A DNA stretch of 64,000 nt, taken from contig JADJUP010000030.1 in NCBI GenBank assembly GCA_016716965.1, forward strand, positions 192,525 to 256,524, in the 5' to 3' direction. Positions 43,387 to 51,615 of this stretch are shown here, piece after piece; positions within the stretch are counted from its first letter, which is position 1, and each line of letters opens with the position of its first letter. Position numbers and translations under genes: made by a program. The notes below the pieces were generated by a model. That model did no database searches and was not told the DNA's origin. It saw nothing but the letters and a program-made list of their open reading frames with translations. Source of the DNA: Sulfuritalea sp. GTDB lineage: Bacteria > Pseudomonadota > Gammaproteobacteria > Burkholderiales > Rhodocyclaceae.

Positions 43387-44421
43387 CTAGGTCAGCCGCC
43401 AGGCCACCGCCTCCCCGGCGCGCAGCGGCACCAGCCGATCGCCCGGCAGATAGTCGAGGCTGGCCGGAATCGCCACCGCTTCGCGCCGCAGCGTGATGGT
43501 CGCCGAATTGCGCGGCAGGCCGTAGTAGTCGGGACCGAAATGGCTGGCAAAAGCTTCGAGCTTGTCCAGCGCACTCTCCGCGTCGAAGACCTCTGCATAT
43601 AGTTCGATGCCGGCGTTCGCCGTGTAGCATCCTGCGCAGCCGCAGGTGGCTTCCTTGGTACTTTGCGCGTGCGGCGCGGAATCCGTGCCGAGGAAGAATT
43701 TCGGATTGCCCGAAATCGCCGCCGCTACCAGCGCCCGGCGATGGCTCTCGCGCTTCAGGACCGGCAGGCAATAGTGATGCGGACGGATGCCGCCGGCGAA
43801 GATGGCATTGCGGTTCAACAGCAGATGGTGGGCCGTCAGGGTACCGGCGACGTTGGCGCCGCTGCCGGTGACGAAGTCGATGCCGTCGCGGGTAGTGATG
43901 TGTTCGAGGACGACTTTCAGTCCCGGAAAATCCTGCAGCAGCGGCCGCAACACGGTATCGATGAACACCGCCTCGCGGTCGAAGATGTCCACCGCCGGAT
44001 CGGTCACTTCGCCGTGCACCAGCAAGGGCACGCCCAGTTTTTCCATGCGCGCCAGCGTTGCCGCGCATTTCTTCAGGTCGCTGACGCCCGCGTCCGAGTT
44101 CGTCGTGGCACCGGCCGGATAGAGCTTGACGGCATGGACGAAGCCGCTGGCCCTGGCCGTGTCGATTTCCGCCGGCGGCATGTTGTCGGTGAGGTACAAG
44201 GTCATCAGCGGCGTGAATTCGATGCCGGACGGCAGCGCGGCAAGTATGCGGTCGCGATAGGCCGCCGCCATTGCCACGCTGGTCACCGGCGGCTTCAGGT
44301 TGGGCATGACGATGGCACGGGCGAAGCGGCGCGCGGTATCGGGCAGCACGGCAGCCAGCGCGGCGCCGTCGCGCAGGTGCAGGTGCCAGTCGTCGGGACG
44401 AGTGAGTGTGAGTGTCTGCAT
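43387..44421 (-). CDS. pyrC: dihydroorotase (class II)
   Basis: A 344-residue zinc amidohydrolase catalysing the third step of pyrimidine synthesis. Metal ligands: His13/His15 in [14 protein letters not shown], the carbamylated Lys in [16 protein letters not shown], His in LLVHGEVTD, His in [10 protein letters not shown], and catalytic Asp in [15 protein letters not shown]. Length and sequence match the E. coli-type enzyme. It is separated from the rsmI stop by seven bases and follows it on the same strand. Confidence 0.96.
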   Translation of the reverse strand: MQTLTLTRPDDWHLHLRDGAALAAVLPDTARRFARAIVMPNLKPPVTSVAMAAAYRDRILAALPSGIEFTPLMTLYLTDNMPPAEIDTARASGFVHAVKLYPAGATTNSDAGVSDLKKCAATLARMEKLGVPLLVHGEVTDPAVDIFDREAVFIDTVLRPLLQDFPGLKVVLEHITTRDGIDFVTGSGANVAGTLTAHHLLLNRNAIFAGGIRPHHYCLPVLKRESHRRALVAAAISGNPKFFLGTDSAPHAQSTKEATCGCAGCYTANAGIELYAEVFDAESALDKLEAFASHFGPDYYGLPRNSATITLRREAVAIPASLDYLPGDRLVPLRAGEAVAWRLT

Positions 44422-44428
44422 GGGCGAA

Positions 44429-45268
44429 TTATACGGGGCCGCTTTTCAGCTCCAGCGCCCGCGTGTAAAGCGCATTCTTCGGCTGACCGGTGATCCCGGC
44501 CGCCAGCTTGGCCGCCTGCTTTACCGGCAGTTCGGCGAGCAGGATGGCCAGCACGCGTTCGGTTTCCGCGTCCATGCCCTCCCGCGCCGGCGGTGCCGAG
44601 ACCACCAGCACGAACTCGCCGCGCTGGCGGTTGGCGTCGGCTGCGAGCCAGGCCGTGGCGGCGCCCAGGGGCATGCGTTCGATCTGCTCGAAGAGCTTGG
44701 TCAGTTCGCGCGCGATGACGATTTCGCGCTGCGGTTCCAGCAGTTCCGCCAGTTCGGCGACCGTCTCCGTTACGCGATGCGGTGCCTCGTAGAACACCAG
44801 CGCCGCATCGACCGCCGCCAGCTCCTCGATCGCCGTGCGGCGGGCGCCGACTTTTGCGGGCAGGAAGCCGACGAACAGGAAGCGCGGATCGACGAGGCCC
44901 GCCGCCGACAACGCGGCGATCGCCGCATTCGCTCCCGGCAGCGGAACCACGCGGAAGCCGGCGGCGCGCACCGCCGCCACGGCACGCGCACCCGGATCGG
45001 AAACGCCGGGGGTGCCGGCGTCCGACACCAGCGCGATCGACTTGCCTTCGCCCAACAGGCGCACCAGCTTTTCCGCCGCTTCGTTTTCATTGTGCTGGTG
45101 CAGCGCCAGCGTCGGCACCTTGATGCCGTGGTGGTCGAGCAGGTGCCGCGCGTGGCGCGTGTCCTCGCAGGCCACCAGGTCGACCCCGCGCAGGGTGTCC
45201 AGCGCGCGCAGGCTGATGTCGCCCAGGTTTCCGATCGGCGTGGCAACGACATACAATGCATTTTCCAT
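44429..45268 (-). CDS. rsmI: 16S rRNA (cytidine1402-2'-O)-methyltransferase
   Basis: A 279-residue SAM enzyme of the tetrapyrrole-methylase fold that methylates C1402 in 16S rRNA. Motifs: [67 protein letters not shown] and [20 protein letters not shown]. The chosen start (45,268, [13 protein letters not shown]) is the family norm. An in-frame ATG at 45,310 inside the MITE terminal repeat would add MRTDPGGHRTTIRN. A possible dispersed-repeat copy lies at 44,829-44,855. Confidence 0.95.
   Translation of the reverse strand: MENALYVVATPIGNLGDISLRALDTLRGVDLVACEDTRHARHLLDHHGIKVPTLALHQHNENEAAEKLVRLLGEGKSIALVSDAGTPGVSDPGARAVAAVRAAGFRVVPLPGANAAIAALSAAGLVDPRFLFVGFLPAKVGARRTAIEELAAVDAALVFYEAPHRVTETVAELAELLEPQREIVIARELTKLFEQIERMPLGAATAWLAADANRQRGEFVLVVSAPPAREGMDAETERVLAILLAELPVKQAAKLAAGITGQPKNALYTRALELKSGPV
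44829..44855 (-). repeat. dispersed 25-bp repeat, copy 8 (inside rsmI)
   Basis: Minus strand AAAAGTCGGCGCCCGCCGCA then CGGCGAT, encoding [10 protein letters not shown]. Two or three mismatches to the consensus; partly natural rsmI sequence. Confidence 0.5.
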
Positions 45269-45295
45269 GTTTCGGATTGTAGTCCGATGACCACC

Positions 45296-45565
45296 AGGGT
45301 CTGTTCTCATTCAGTCGGCGGATCGCGTTGCGTCCCAATCCGGATGGATGCAAGGCGGAGGGCGCTGGCAATGGTTGTTCCATTGCCAAGCCCGACAACG
45401 CCGCAGACGCCGGATTGGGGCACAACCCGAAGGGAAGCGGGCGAATCGGGCGCATTGCGGCGTTGCTTCCTCCTCGTTGGGGATCGGCCCAACCGCGTCG
45501 GTCGCGCCTTGCACTGCGCCCGATTCGCCTGCTTCGCGACCGTCGCCTGAATGAGAACAGACCCT
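45296..45565. mobile_element. 270-bp MITE-like element with perfect 19-bp inverted ends
   Basis: The left end AGGGTCTGTTCTCATTCAG (45,296-45,314) and right end CTGAATGAGAACAGACCCT (45,547-45,565) are exact reverse complements. The next about 12 bases (TCGGCGGATCGCG versus GCGACGGTCGCGA) are imperfectly inverted too. The interior has no transposase and no convincing gene. No clear target-site duplication is seen (flanks ACC and AGG). Each end carries an outward ATG (ATGAGAACAGACCC = MRTDP). The right one is the start codon of yraN. The element occupies the intergenic space between divergent rsmI and yraN. Confidence 0.8.
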
Positions 45566-45910
45566 AGGCAAGCCAAAGGCGCGGCCGCCGAGCAACGGGC
45601 CGCCGACTATCTGCAAAAGCAGGGCCTGACGCTGGTGGAACGCAACTTCCGCGTGCGTGGCGGCGAGATCGACCTCATCTGCCGCGACGGCCGAACCACG
45701 GTGTTCGTCGAGGTGCGCCTGCGCAGCCGGGGGGATTTCGGTGGCGCGGCGGCAAGCATCACCGGCACCAAGCAGGCACGCCTGATCCTCGCCGCGCGGC
45801 ACTGGCTGTTGCGCCACGGCGAGACGCCCTGCCGCTTCGACTGCGTGCTGTTTGACGGCATTGACCCACACGACATCCAATGGCTGCGCGATGCGTTTTC
45901 CTCCGATTAG
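45551..45910 (+). CDS. yraN: YraN family (UPF0102) nuclease-fold protein
   Basis: A 119-residue protein with the PD-(D/E)xK-like core of the family: AAAEQRAADYLQKQGLTLVE, RNFRVRGGEIDLICRDG and TTVFVEVRLRSRGDFGGAAA. The first residues (MRTDP) come from the terminal repeat of the MITE-like element. The conserved domain begins only at about residue 8, so the start codon seems to have been replaced by the insertion. Location downstream of rsmI and upstream of SIS and BON genes matches the rsmI-yraN-diaA-dolP neighbourhood of other Proteobacteria. Confidence 0.92.
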   Translation: MRTDPRQAKGAAAEQRAADYLQKQGLTLVERNFRVRGGEIDLICRDGRTTVFVEVRLRSRGDFGGAAASITGTKQARLILAARHWLLRHGETPCRFDCVLFDGIDPHDIQWLRDAFSSD

Positions 45911-46274
45911 CCGGATCTGCGCCCTTTGCTGCGGCCTCGCCTTCGCCTTGACCGCGCTGGCCGGCGAGGTCCGCATCCTGGTGCAGAGTTCGCCGCTGGC
46001 GGGCTTCCAGTACCACGCGGGAGAGACCCTGTGGCTGGACATGCGCGAAGGCGACCGCCTGACGCTGGTGCGCGAACCGGACAATAGCCATGACGGCAAC
46101 GCGATACGCGTCGAGTGGCGCGGCCAGAAGCTTGGCTACCTGCCGCGCGCGGAAAATCGCAGCGTCGCCGCCGCCATGGACCGTGGCGAGCCGGTCGATG
46201 CGCGCATCGCGAAAATGCGCCAGCACCGGAACCCTTGGCAGCGGGTGCTGATCGAAGTATTTGTTGTACTCTAA
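45891..46274 (+). CDS. HIRAN-domain exported protein
   Basis: A 127-residue protein. A signal peptide ([18 protein letters not shown]) precedes a HIRAN domain: [38 protein letters not shown] and [25 protein letters not shown] domains bind DNA ends in helicases. Stand-alone secreted versions such as this are common in Betaproteobacteria and have no known role. It overlaps yraN by 20 bases, so it is translationally coupled. Confidence 0.88.
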   Translation: MRFPPISRICALCCGLAFALTALAGEVRILVQSSPLAGFQYHAGETLWLDMREGDRLTLVREPDNSHDGNAIRVEWRGQKLGYLPRAENRSVAAAMDRGEPVDARIAKMRQHRNPWQRVLIEVFVVL

Positions 46275-46356
46275 GCCTCCTGTTCCGGCCTCGCCGCCGT
46301 GCCGGGCGCCGCTATCCTCGCCCGATCCACATCCATTCATTCAAACCATCAGCTCC

Positions 46357-46950
46357 ATGTCCCTCATCGATCGCATCCAACGACAATTCACCGACAGCGC
46401 CGACACCAAGCGCACGGCCATGGCGACCATGGCCGCGCCCATCGAATCCGCCACCCGGCGCATGACCGCCTGCCTGCGTGCCGGCGGCAAGGTGATGGCC
46501 TGTGGCAACGGCGGGTCCGCCGCCGACTCGCAGCATTTCGCCGCCGAACTGCTTAATCGTTTCGAAAAGGAACGCCCGCCGCTGGCCGCCGTGGCCCTGA
46601 CCACCGACACCTCGACGCTGACCTCGATCGCGAACGACTATCGCTACGAGGATGTCTTCGCCAAGCAGATCCAGGCCCTCGGCAAGCCCGGCGACGTGCT
46701 GCTGGCGATTTCCACCTCGGGAAACTCGCCCAACGTGATCGAAGCGATCCACACCGCGCATGCCAAGGGAATCTGCGTGGTCGCCCTGACCGGCAAGCAG
46801 GGCGGCAAGATAGCCGCCCTGCTGTCATCCGACGACATCCACCTCTGCGTGCCGGCCGATCGCACCGCGCGCATCCAGGAGGTCCATCTGCTGACCATCC
46901 ACTGCCTGTGCGACGGCATCGACGCCTTGATACTGGGAGAAATCCAATGA
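46357..46950 (+). CDS. gmhA: SIS-domain protein, GmhA/DiaA family
   Basis: A 197-residue sugar-phosphate isomerase-fold protein: [60 protein letters not shown] and [20 protein letters not shown]. The Glu in HFAAEL and the His in QEVHLL, used by GmhA for catalysis, are present. The segment [17 protein letters not shown] is closer to DiaA, the DnaA-binding paralogue. Synteny with yraN and a BON lipoprotein favours diaA. The nearby rfaE2 favours gmhA, which makes heptose 7-phosphate for LPS. One protein may serve both. Confidence 0.85.
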   Translation: MSLIDRIQRQFTDSADTKRTAMATMAAPIESATRRMTACLRAGGKVMACGNGGSAADSQHFAAELLNRFEKERPPLAAVALTTDTSTLTSIANDYRYEDVFAKQIQALGKPGDVLLAISTSGNSPNVIEAIHTAHAKGICVVALTGKQGGKIAALLSSDDIHLCVPADRTARIQEVHLLTIHCLCDGIDALILGEIQ

Positions 46951-47603
46951 AGACACGCAACGACACCCTGACGAAACTGCGCAACGCCGCCCTGATCGCC
47001 CTTTGCCTGCCCGTGCTCGCCGGCTGCTTCGGCGCCGCCGCCGTGGGCGTCGGCACCGGCGCCCTCATGATTACCGATCGCCGCAATTCCGAAACCTACG
47101 TGACCGACCAGGGCCTGGAACTGCGCGCCGGCAACCGCATCAGCGAAAAACACGGCGACAAGGTGCACGTCAATGTCACCAGCTACAACCGCATGCTGCT
47201 GCTCACCGGCGAAGCACCCAACGCGCAGGTCAAGGCCGACATCGAGAAACTTGCCGCCGGCGTGCCCAACGTCAAGTCGATTACCAATGAACTCGGCATC
47301 GCCGGACCGTCGAGCTTCGGCGGACGCAGCAATGACACCTACATCACCTCCAAAGTCAAGGCTCGCTTCGTCGACGCCAACAAGTTTTCGACCAACCATG
47401 TCAAGGTGGTGACGGAGGCCGGCGTCGTCTTCCTGCTCGGCCTCGTCACCCAGGCCGAGGCCAACGATGCCGTGGAAATCGCCCGTACCACTGGCGGCGT
47501 ACAGAAGGTGGTACGCGTGTTCGAGATCATCAGCCCTGAACAGGCCAAGGCGCTGGACAACCAGCCCGAGCCGCGCGACGCCAAGCCGGAACCGAAGAAG
47601 TAA
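46947..47603 (+). CDS. BON-domain outer-membrane lipoprotein (DolP/YraP-like)
   Basis: A 218-residue lipoprotein. The lipobox [10 protein letters not shown] is near residue 27. Two BON domains follow (about 65-130 and 140-205), each with the alpha-beta pattern around [20 protein letters not shown] and [20 protein letters not shown]. The tail is acidic/Lys/Pro rich. By family it maintains outer-membrane integrity. The start overlaps the SIS gene stop as ATGA, matching the diaA-dolP order. It is followed by a REP-like element. Confidence 0.9.
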   Translation: MKTRNDTLTKLRNAALIALCLPVLAGCFGAAAVGVGTGALMITDRRNSETYVTDQGLELRAGNRISEKHGDKVHVNVTSYNRMLLLTGEAPNAQVKADIEKLAAGVPNVKSITNELGIAGPSSFGGRSNDTYITSKVKARFVDANKFSTNHVKVVTEAGVVFLLGLVTQAEANDAVEIARTTGGVQKVVRVFEIISPEQAKALDNQPEPRDAKPEPKK

Positions 47604-47632
47604 CGTGAAACACCTTGCCTGGAGCCACCTGT

Positions 47633-47692
47633 GACTTACGCGCGAAGCGCGCCGATTGGTAACCCCCCGCGAGGGGGGAAGAAGGGGGGCGG
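47633..47692 (+). repeat. REP-like double-hairpin element, copy C
   Basis: A GACTTACGCGCG-AAG-CGCGC-type small stem is followed by a perfect CCCCCC-GCGA-GGGGGG stem (47,663-47,678) and a second G-run with GGGC. Same plan as copies A and B. It could also terminate the BON gene transcript. Confidence 0.6.
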
Positions 47693-47766
47693 GCCTTCAA
47701 TTTGCATTTCGCGTGTTTCATCATCAGCGGGCGGCTCTTGCTGCCACGAGCGTTAGGAACGCGACG

Positions 47767-48255
47767 TTGGACTATCCGGCGCCGGCCTTCGAAGCCAGGA
47801 TAGCCGCGCCTGCCGACCTGGCGCGCCGCATCGCGGAACTTCCGCGGCCGCTGGTGTTCACCAACGGCTGCTTCGACATATTGCATCGCGGGCACGTGAC
47901 CTACCTGGCACAGGCCCGCGGCCTGGGCGCCTCGCTGATTGTCGCCGCCAACTCCGATGATTCGGTCAGGCGCCTGGGCAAGGGCGCCGACCGACCGGTC
48001 AATCCGCTGGCCGACCGCATGGCGCTGCTGGCCTCGCTTGCCGCCGTATCGCTGGTGACCTGGTTCGACGAAGATACGCCGCTGCAGCGCATCCTCGATT
48101 GCCGGCCCGACGTGCTGGTCAAGGGAGGCGACTGGCCGGTGGAAAAAATCGTCGGCTACCGCGAAGTCATCGCCTGGGGAGGCAGCGTGCATTCCATCCC
48201 CTTCATCCACGAGCGCTCGACCACGGCGCTGATGGACAAGATCCGCAGGCTGTAG
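47767..48255 (+). CDS. rfaE2: D-glycero-beta-D-manno-heptose 1-phosphate adenylyltransferase
   Basis: A 162-residue nucleotidyltransferase for LPS heptose activation (the C-terminal half of HldE as a separate protein). Motifs: LVFTNGCFDILHRGHVTYLA (HxGH), IVAANSDDSVRRLGKGADRP and DVLVKGGDWPVEKIVGYREV. A TTG start at 47,767 fits the family N-terminus, with GTTAGGAACG upstream. The frame is open further 5' through the REP-like element, but that part is not coding in character. It completes heptose synthesis with the SIS protein nearby. Confidence 0.92.
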   Translation: MDYPAPAFEARIAAPADLARRIAELPRPLVFTNGCFDILHRGHVTYLAQARGLGASLIVAANSDDSVRRLGKGADRPVNPLADRMALLASLAAVSLVTWFDEDTPLQRILDCRPDVLVKGGDWPVEKIVGYREVIAWGGSVHSIPFIHERSTTALMDKIRRL

Positions 48256-48311
48256 TGCGAACGTAAGGCGAACTTCAGTCCGCCATCAGCCCTGGCCGGC
48301 CGAAACCGGCC

Positions 48312-49667
48312 CTACACCTCCGCAGGGAAAGTCGGCGCCGGCGCTACGGCGCCTTGGTCCTCGGTGCGTCGCTGGATCAAGTCCCGCACCAGCGCGATGT
48401 GCGCGCGCAGGGTGTAGAGCATGTCGGAAAAGGTCAGTGGCGTCCGGATATGGCTGGCATCGGTTTCGATGCGGTCGAGCTTTTCCAGCCATTCCGCGCG
48501 GCTGTATGCGGTCGGATTCTCGCTGATTTCGTTTTCGAGGAACTTGAGCTCGCCATAGCGCCGGTAGATGCGTGAGCGCACGCGCCAGCCGTAGATCTGC
48601 GGCGCGAACTTGAACAGCGGGATCAGCACCGCCAGCAGCGGCACCACCATCACCACCATGCGGTCGATCAGGGTCGCCGCCCAGAACGGCAGGTAGCGCT
48701 GCAGGAAGGGCTTGCCCGACTTGTAGTAGCGCGCCGCTTCCTTCGACAAGGGAAACGCGCCATGTCCGGCGCGCGGAAACTCGCCGGGTTCCTGGAACAC
48801 TCCGTGTTCGCCGTGGACCTCGCTGGCCGCCTGCATCAGCAAGTCGATCAGTGCAGGATGCGTGGCATCGCGCACCAAAAGCGTCGCCATCGGCGAAACC
48901 AGTTGCACGTCCCGCGGAGGGATATCCTCAACCAGGTCGATCGCCCCGCGCGGCAGCACCAGGCGAGTCAGGTGGGGAAAGCGTCGGGCATAGGCTTCGG
49001 CATGGGTCAGGCTCATCAGGCGCACACCCGGCGTGTAAAGCAGCGTCCAGATCAGCGCGGATTGTGTCGGCCCGACAACGAATACGGCGTCGACCTCGCC
49101 TTTCTGCAGGCTGTCGACCAGGCCCAGCCCGCCCGCCTCGACCAGTTTCGTGTTGCCGGCATCAATGCCGTTCGCCGCCAGCAACTCCAGCGCCAGGTAC
49201 TGCGTGCCGCTGCCGACGCCACCCACCGCAATGCGCTTGCCCTTGAGGTCGAGCAACTTGTCGCTGCCGCGCAATGCCGCCTCGCGATAGAAGACCCACA
49301 GCGGCTCGTGGTAGAAGTCGCCCAGCGACCCCAGTTCGTCGTCTTCGCCCGGACGCGCCGTGCCGCCCTGGATGAAGGCGGCATCGACCTCGAATCCGGG
49401 GTCGCGCAGGCGCTGCAGGTTTTCGGTCGCCCCGGCGGATGGCAATGCCACCAGTTCGACGCCGTAGCGCGCCAGCACATCCTTGTAACGGGCTGCAAAA
49501 CGCAGGTAGGCGCCCGCCTCGCCGCCGGTGCTGATGATCAGCCGGTCGGGCGGCGCCGGTTTGATGAACTGTGCCGCCAGCCAGAATGCCGCCACGGCGA
49601 GCAGCAGGGACGGCAACGCGATGGAAAAGATGTCGCGCCAGGAAACCAGTTTGAGTTTTTCAGGCAT
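48312..49667 (-). CDS. TAXI-family solute-binding protein with C-terminal membrane anchor
   Basis: A 451-residue protein. An N-terminal membrane/signal segment (IALPSLLLAVAAFWLAAQFI) leads into a TAXI-type binding domain (RLIISTGGEAGAYLRFAARY, GVELVALPSAGATENLQRLR, FYREAALRGSDKLLDLKGKR, GTQYLALELLAANGIDAGNT). A second membrane segment lies near 340 (MVVMVVPLLAVLIPLFKFAP), then a cytoplasmic coiled tail. No TRAP-T permease is encoded nearby. The protein may be a membrane-tethered receptor rather than a transporter component. The extreme C-terminus (AVAPAPTFPAEV) is encoded by a dispersed-repeat copy. Confidence 0.85.
   Translation of the reverse strand: MPEKLKLVSWRDIFSIALPSLLLAVAAFWLAAQFIKPAPPDRLIISTGGEAGAYLRFAARYKDVLARYGVELVALPSAGATENLQRLRDPGFEVDAAFIQGGTARPGEDDELGSLGDFYHEPLWVFYREAALRGSDKLLDLKGKRIAVGGVGSGTQYLALELLAANGIDAGNTKLVEAGGLGLVDSLQKGEVDAVFVVGPTQSALIWTLLYTPGVRLMSLTHAEAYARRFPHLTRLVLPRGAIDLVEDIPPRDVQLVSPMATLLVRDATHPALIDLLMQAASEVHGEHGVFQEPGEFPRAGHGAFPLSKEAARYYKSGKPFLQRYLPFWAATLIDRMVVMVVPLLAVLIPLFKFAPQIYGWRVRSRIYRRYGELKFLENEISENPTAYSRAEWLEKLDRIETDASHIRTPLTFSDMLYTLRAHIALVRDLIQRRTEDQGAVAPAPTFPAEV
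48328..48351 (+). repeat. dispersed 25-bp repeat, copy 9 (3' end of TAXI gene)
   Basis: AAAGTCGGCGCCGGCGCTAC then GGCG. It forms the last codons of the minus-strand gene as AVAPAPTF, the same peptide type as copies 1 and 2. Confidence 0.7.
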
Positions 49668-49712
49668 TTGCTACGTAAGACCGACGACCCGACCCTCCGC
49701 CTGCGTCCCGAA

Positions 49713-50177
49713 TCAGAACGGAATATCGTCCTCGAAATCGTTGAAATTGCCACCTGCCGGTTGCGGTGCCGCCGCCGGACGATTGCCGCCACCGCCACCT
49801 GCACCGCCGCCGCTTTCGCGCGGCGGCGCGTCGCTCATGCCTTCGCGCGAACCGAGCATCTTCATTTCATTGGCGACGATTTCCGTGGTGTAGCGCTCCT
49901 GGCCTTCCTTGTCGGTCCATTTGCGGGTGCGCAGGGCGCCCTCGACGTACACCTGCCTCCCCTTCTTCAGGTACTGCCCGGCGATCTCGGCCAGCTTGCC
50001 GAAGAACACCACGCGATGCCATTCGGTGGCCTCCTTCTTCTCGCCGGTGGCCTTGTCCTTCCAGGTATCCGTGGTGGCGATGGTGACATTGGTGATCGAA
50101 TCGCCGTTCGGGGTGTAGCGAACTTCCGGATCGCGGCCCAGGTTGCCGACGATGATGACCTTGTTGACGGATGCCAT
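49713..50177 (-). CDS. ssb: single-stranded DNA-binding protein
   Basis: A 154-residue SSB. The OB fold reads [40 protein letters not shown] and [21 protein letters not shown] Gly/Ala/Pro-rich linker (about 112-140) ends in the acidic protein-interaction tip DFEDDIPF. Intact and of normal length. A ribosome site GAGGAGG (on minus) precedes the start. Typically adjacent to an MFS gene and uvrA in this class, as here. Confidence 0.96.
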   Translation of the reverse strand: MASVNKVIIVGNLGRDPEVRYTPNGDSITNVTIATTDTWKDKATGEKKEATEWHRVVFFGKLAEIAGQYLKKGRQVYVEGALRTRKWTDKEGQERYTTEIVANEMKMLGSREGMSDAPPRESGGGAGGGGGNRPAAAPQPAGGNFNDFEDDIPF

Positions 50178-50189
50178 GCGGGTTCCTCC

Positions 50190-51425
50190 TCAGGATTTTG
50201 GTTCAAGTATGCCATGCGGTGCCTGCGCTGTCGCCGCCTGCCTGCGCAGCGGGACTTGCGGCATGGTCGCCGCCGCGACCAGCCAGAGCGCCGCCATCAC
50301 CGTTCCGCCGAGGAACACGGCGCCCGCGTCGTAATTCTTCACCAGCCAGCCGCCGAGCGCGCCGCCGAGGAACAGTCCGAAGGCCTGCGTCGTGTTGTAG
50401 ACGCCGAGCGCCGCGCCCTTGGCGTTCGGATGCGCGATGCGCGAGATCAGCGAGGGCAGCATGGCTTCTAGGATGTTGAAGGCGACGAAAAAGCTCAGCA
50501 GGCCGCCCACCACCACCATGTAGTTCGTGCTGCCACGCCACAGCGCCAGCAGGGTGACGAACAGCAGCACGATCGCGGCGACGAATACCGGCTTTACCTT
50601 GTTGCGCTTCTCGGCATAGATGATCGCCGGCACCATCAGCAGGAAGGAGGCCAGCACGGCGGGCAGATAGACCTTCCAGTGCGAGGCCAGCGGCAGGTCG
50701 CCGTAACGTACCAGCAGGCCGGGAACCACCACGAACATCGCCATCTGCACCATGTGCAGCGTGAAGATGCCGAAATTCAGCCGCAGCAGGCGGGTATCCA
50801 GCAGCACGGCGCGAAACGGCGGCCGCGGCCCTTCCGGCGGCGGCGGGGCCTGTGGCACAACGTTGGTCACCAGGCCGATCGCCGCCAGGGCGAGGATGGC
50901 CGTCATCCAGAACAGGCCGTCCATGCCGATCGCCGCATAAAGCGCCGGGGCCGCCACCAGCGAGAAGGCGAAGACGAGGCCGATCGAGGAGCCGATCATG
51001 GCCATGACCTTGGTCCGGTGCTGTTCGCGCGTGAGGTCGGCCGCCAGCGCGGTGACCGCCGCCGAGATCGCCCCGGCCCCCTGCAGGACGCGGCCGACGA
51101 TGGTCCACCAGATATCGGTGGACAGGGCCGCCACGGCGGAACCGAAAGCAAACAGCAGCAGGCCGATGACGATCACCTTCTTGCGGCCGAAGGCGTCGGA
51201 GGCCATGCCGAAGGGAATCTGGAACATGGCTTGCGTCAGGCCGTAGGCCCCCAGCGCGATGCCGACCAGGGTCAGGTCGTTGCCACCGGGTATCGACTCG
51301 GCATGGATCGCGAACACCGGCAGGATCAGGAACAGGCCGAGCATGCGCAGCGCGAAGATCGCGGCAAGCGAACCGCCCGCGCGCTTTTCGTCGCGAGTCA
51401 TGGCGTCTGGGGTGGGGGATAGCAT
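50190..51425 (-). CDS. MFS transporter
   Basis: A 411-residue (403 from the inner ATG 51,401) twelve-helix permease. It has LRMLGLFLILPVFAIHAESI, MASDAFGRKKVIVIGLLLFA (motif A, G-x-x-x-D-x-x-G-R-K) and VGRVLQGAGAISAAVTALAA. Central loop and second half: MVQMAMFVVVPGLLVRYGDL and NTTQAFGLFLGGALGGWLVK. It belongs to the drug/metabolite efflux type that sits beside ssb and uvrA in many Betaproteobacteria. Substrate unknown. The longer start adds MLSPTPDA and has weaker support. Confidence 0.9.
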   Translation of the reverse strand: MLSPTPDAMTRDEKRAGGSLAAIFALRMLGLFLILPVFAIHAESIPGGNDLTLVGIALGAYGLTQAMFQIPFGMASDAFGRKKVIVIGLLLFAFGSAVAALSTDIWWTIVGRVLQGAGAISAAVTALAADLTREQHRTKVMAMIGSSIGLVFAFSLVAAPALYAAIGMDGLFWMTAILALAAIGLVTNVVPQAPPPPEGPRPPFRAVLLDTRLLRLNFGIFTLHMVQMAMFVVVPGLLVRYGDLPLASHWKVYLPAVLASFLLMVPAIIYAEKRNKVKPVFVAAIVLLFVTLLALWRGSTNYMVVVGGLLSFFVAFNILEAMLPSLISRIAHPNAKGAALGVYNTTQAFGLFLGGALGGWLVKNYDAGAVFLGGTVMAALWLVAAATMPQVPLRRQAATAQAPHGILEPKS

Positions 51426-51581
51426 GGGGCTCAGTCGGCGGTGCGGCACATCTGTGTTCGGTGGAGGCGATCGGACCCGGCAGAAGGCGGACGATGGCGG
51501 CGGGAAACCGCGCATTAGATCACGAATGGACGGGTGCCGCCATGCTTGGGTCGGCCGGACACTGCCTGCAGCCGCCCCGTT

Positions 51582-51606
51582 GCCCGTGTCGCCGGCGCCG
51601 ACTTTC
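51582..51606 (-). repeat. dispersed 25-bp repeat, copy 10 (intergenic)
   Basis: Minus strand GAAAGTCGGCGCCGGCGACA then CGGGC, in the gap between the CapK-like gene and the MFS gene, just after the CapK-like stop. Confidence 0.75.
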
Positions 51607-51615
51607 CCGAATGGT

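Noticed and set aside
45296..45565. Insertion sequence with its own transposase
   Set aside because: No transposase reading frame fits within 270 bp; hence MITE-like rather than IS.
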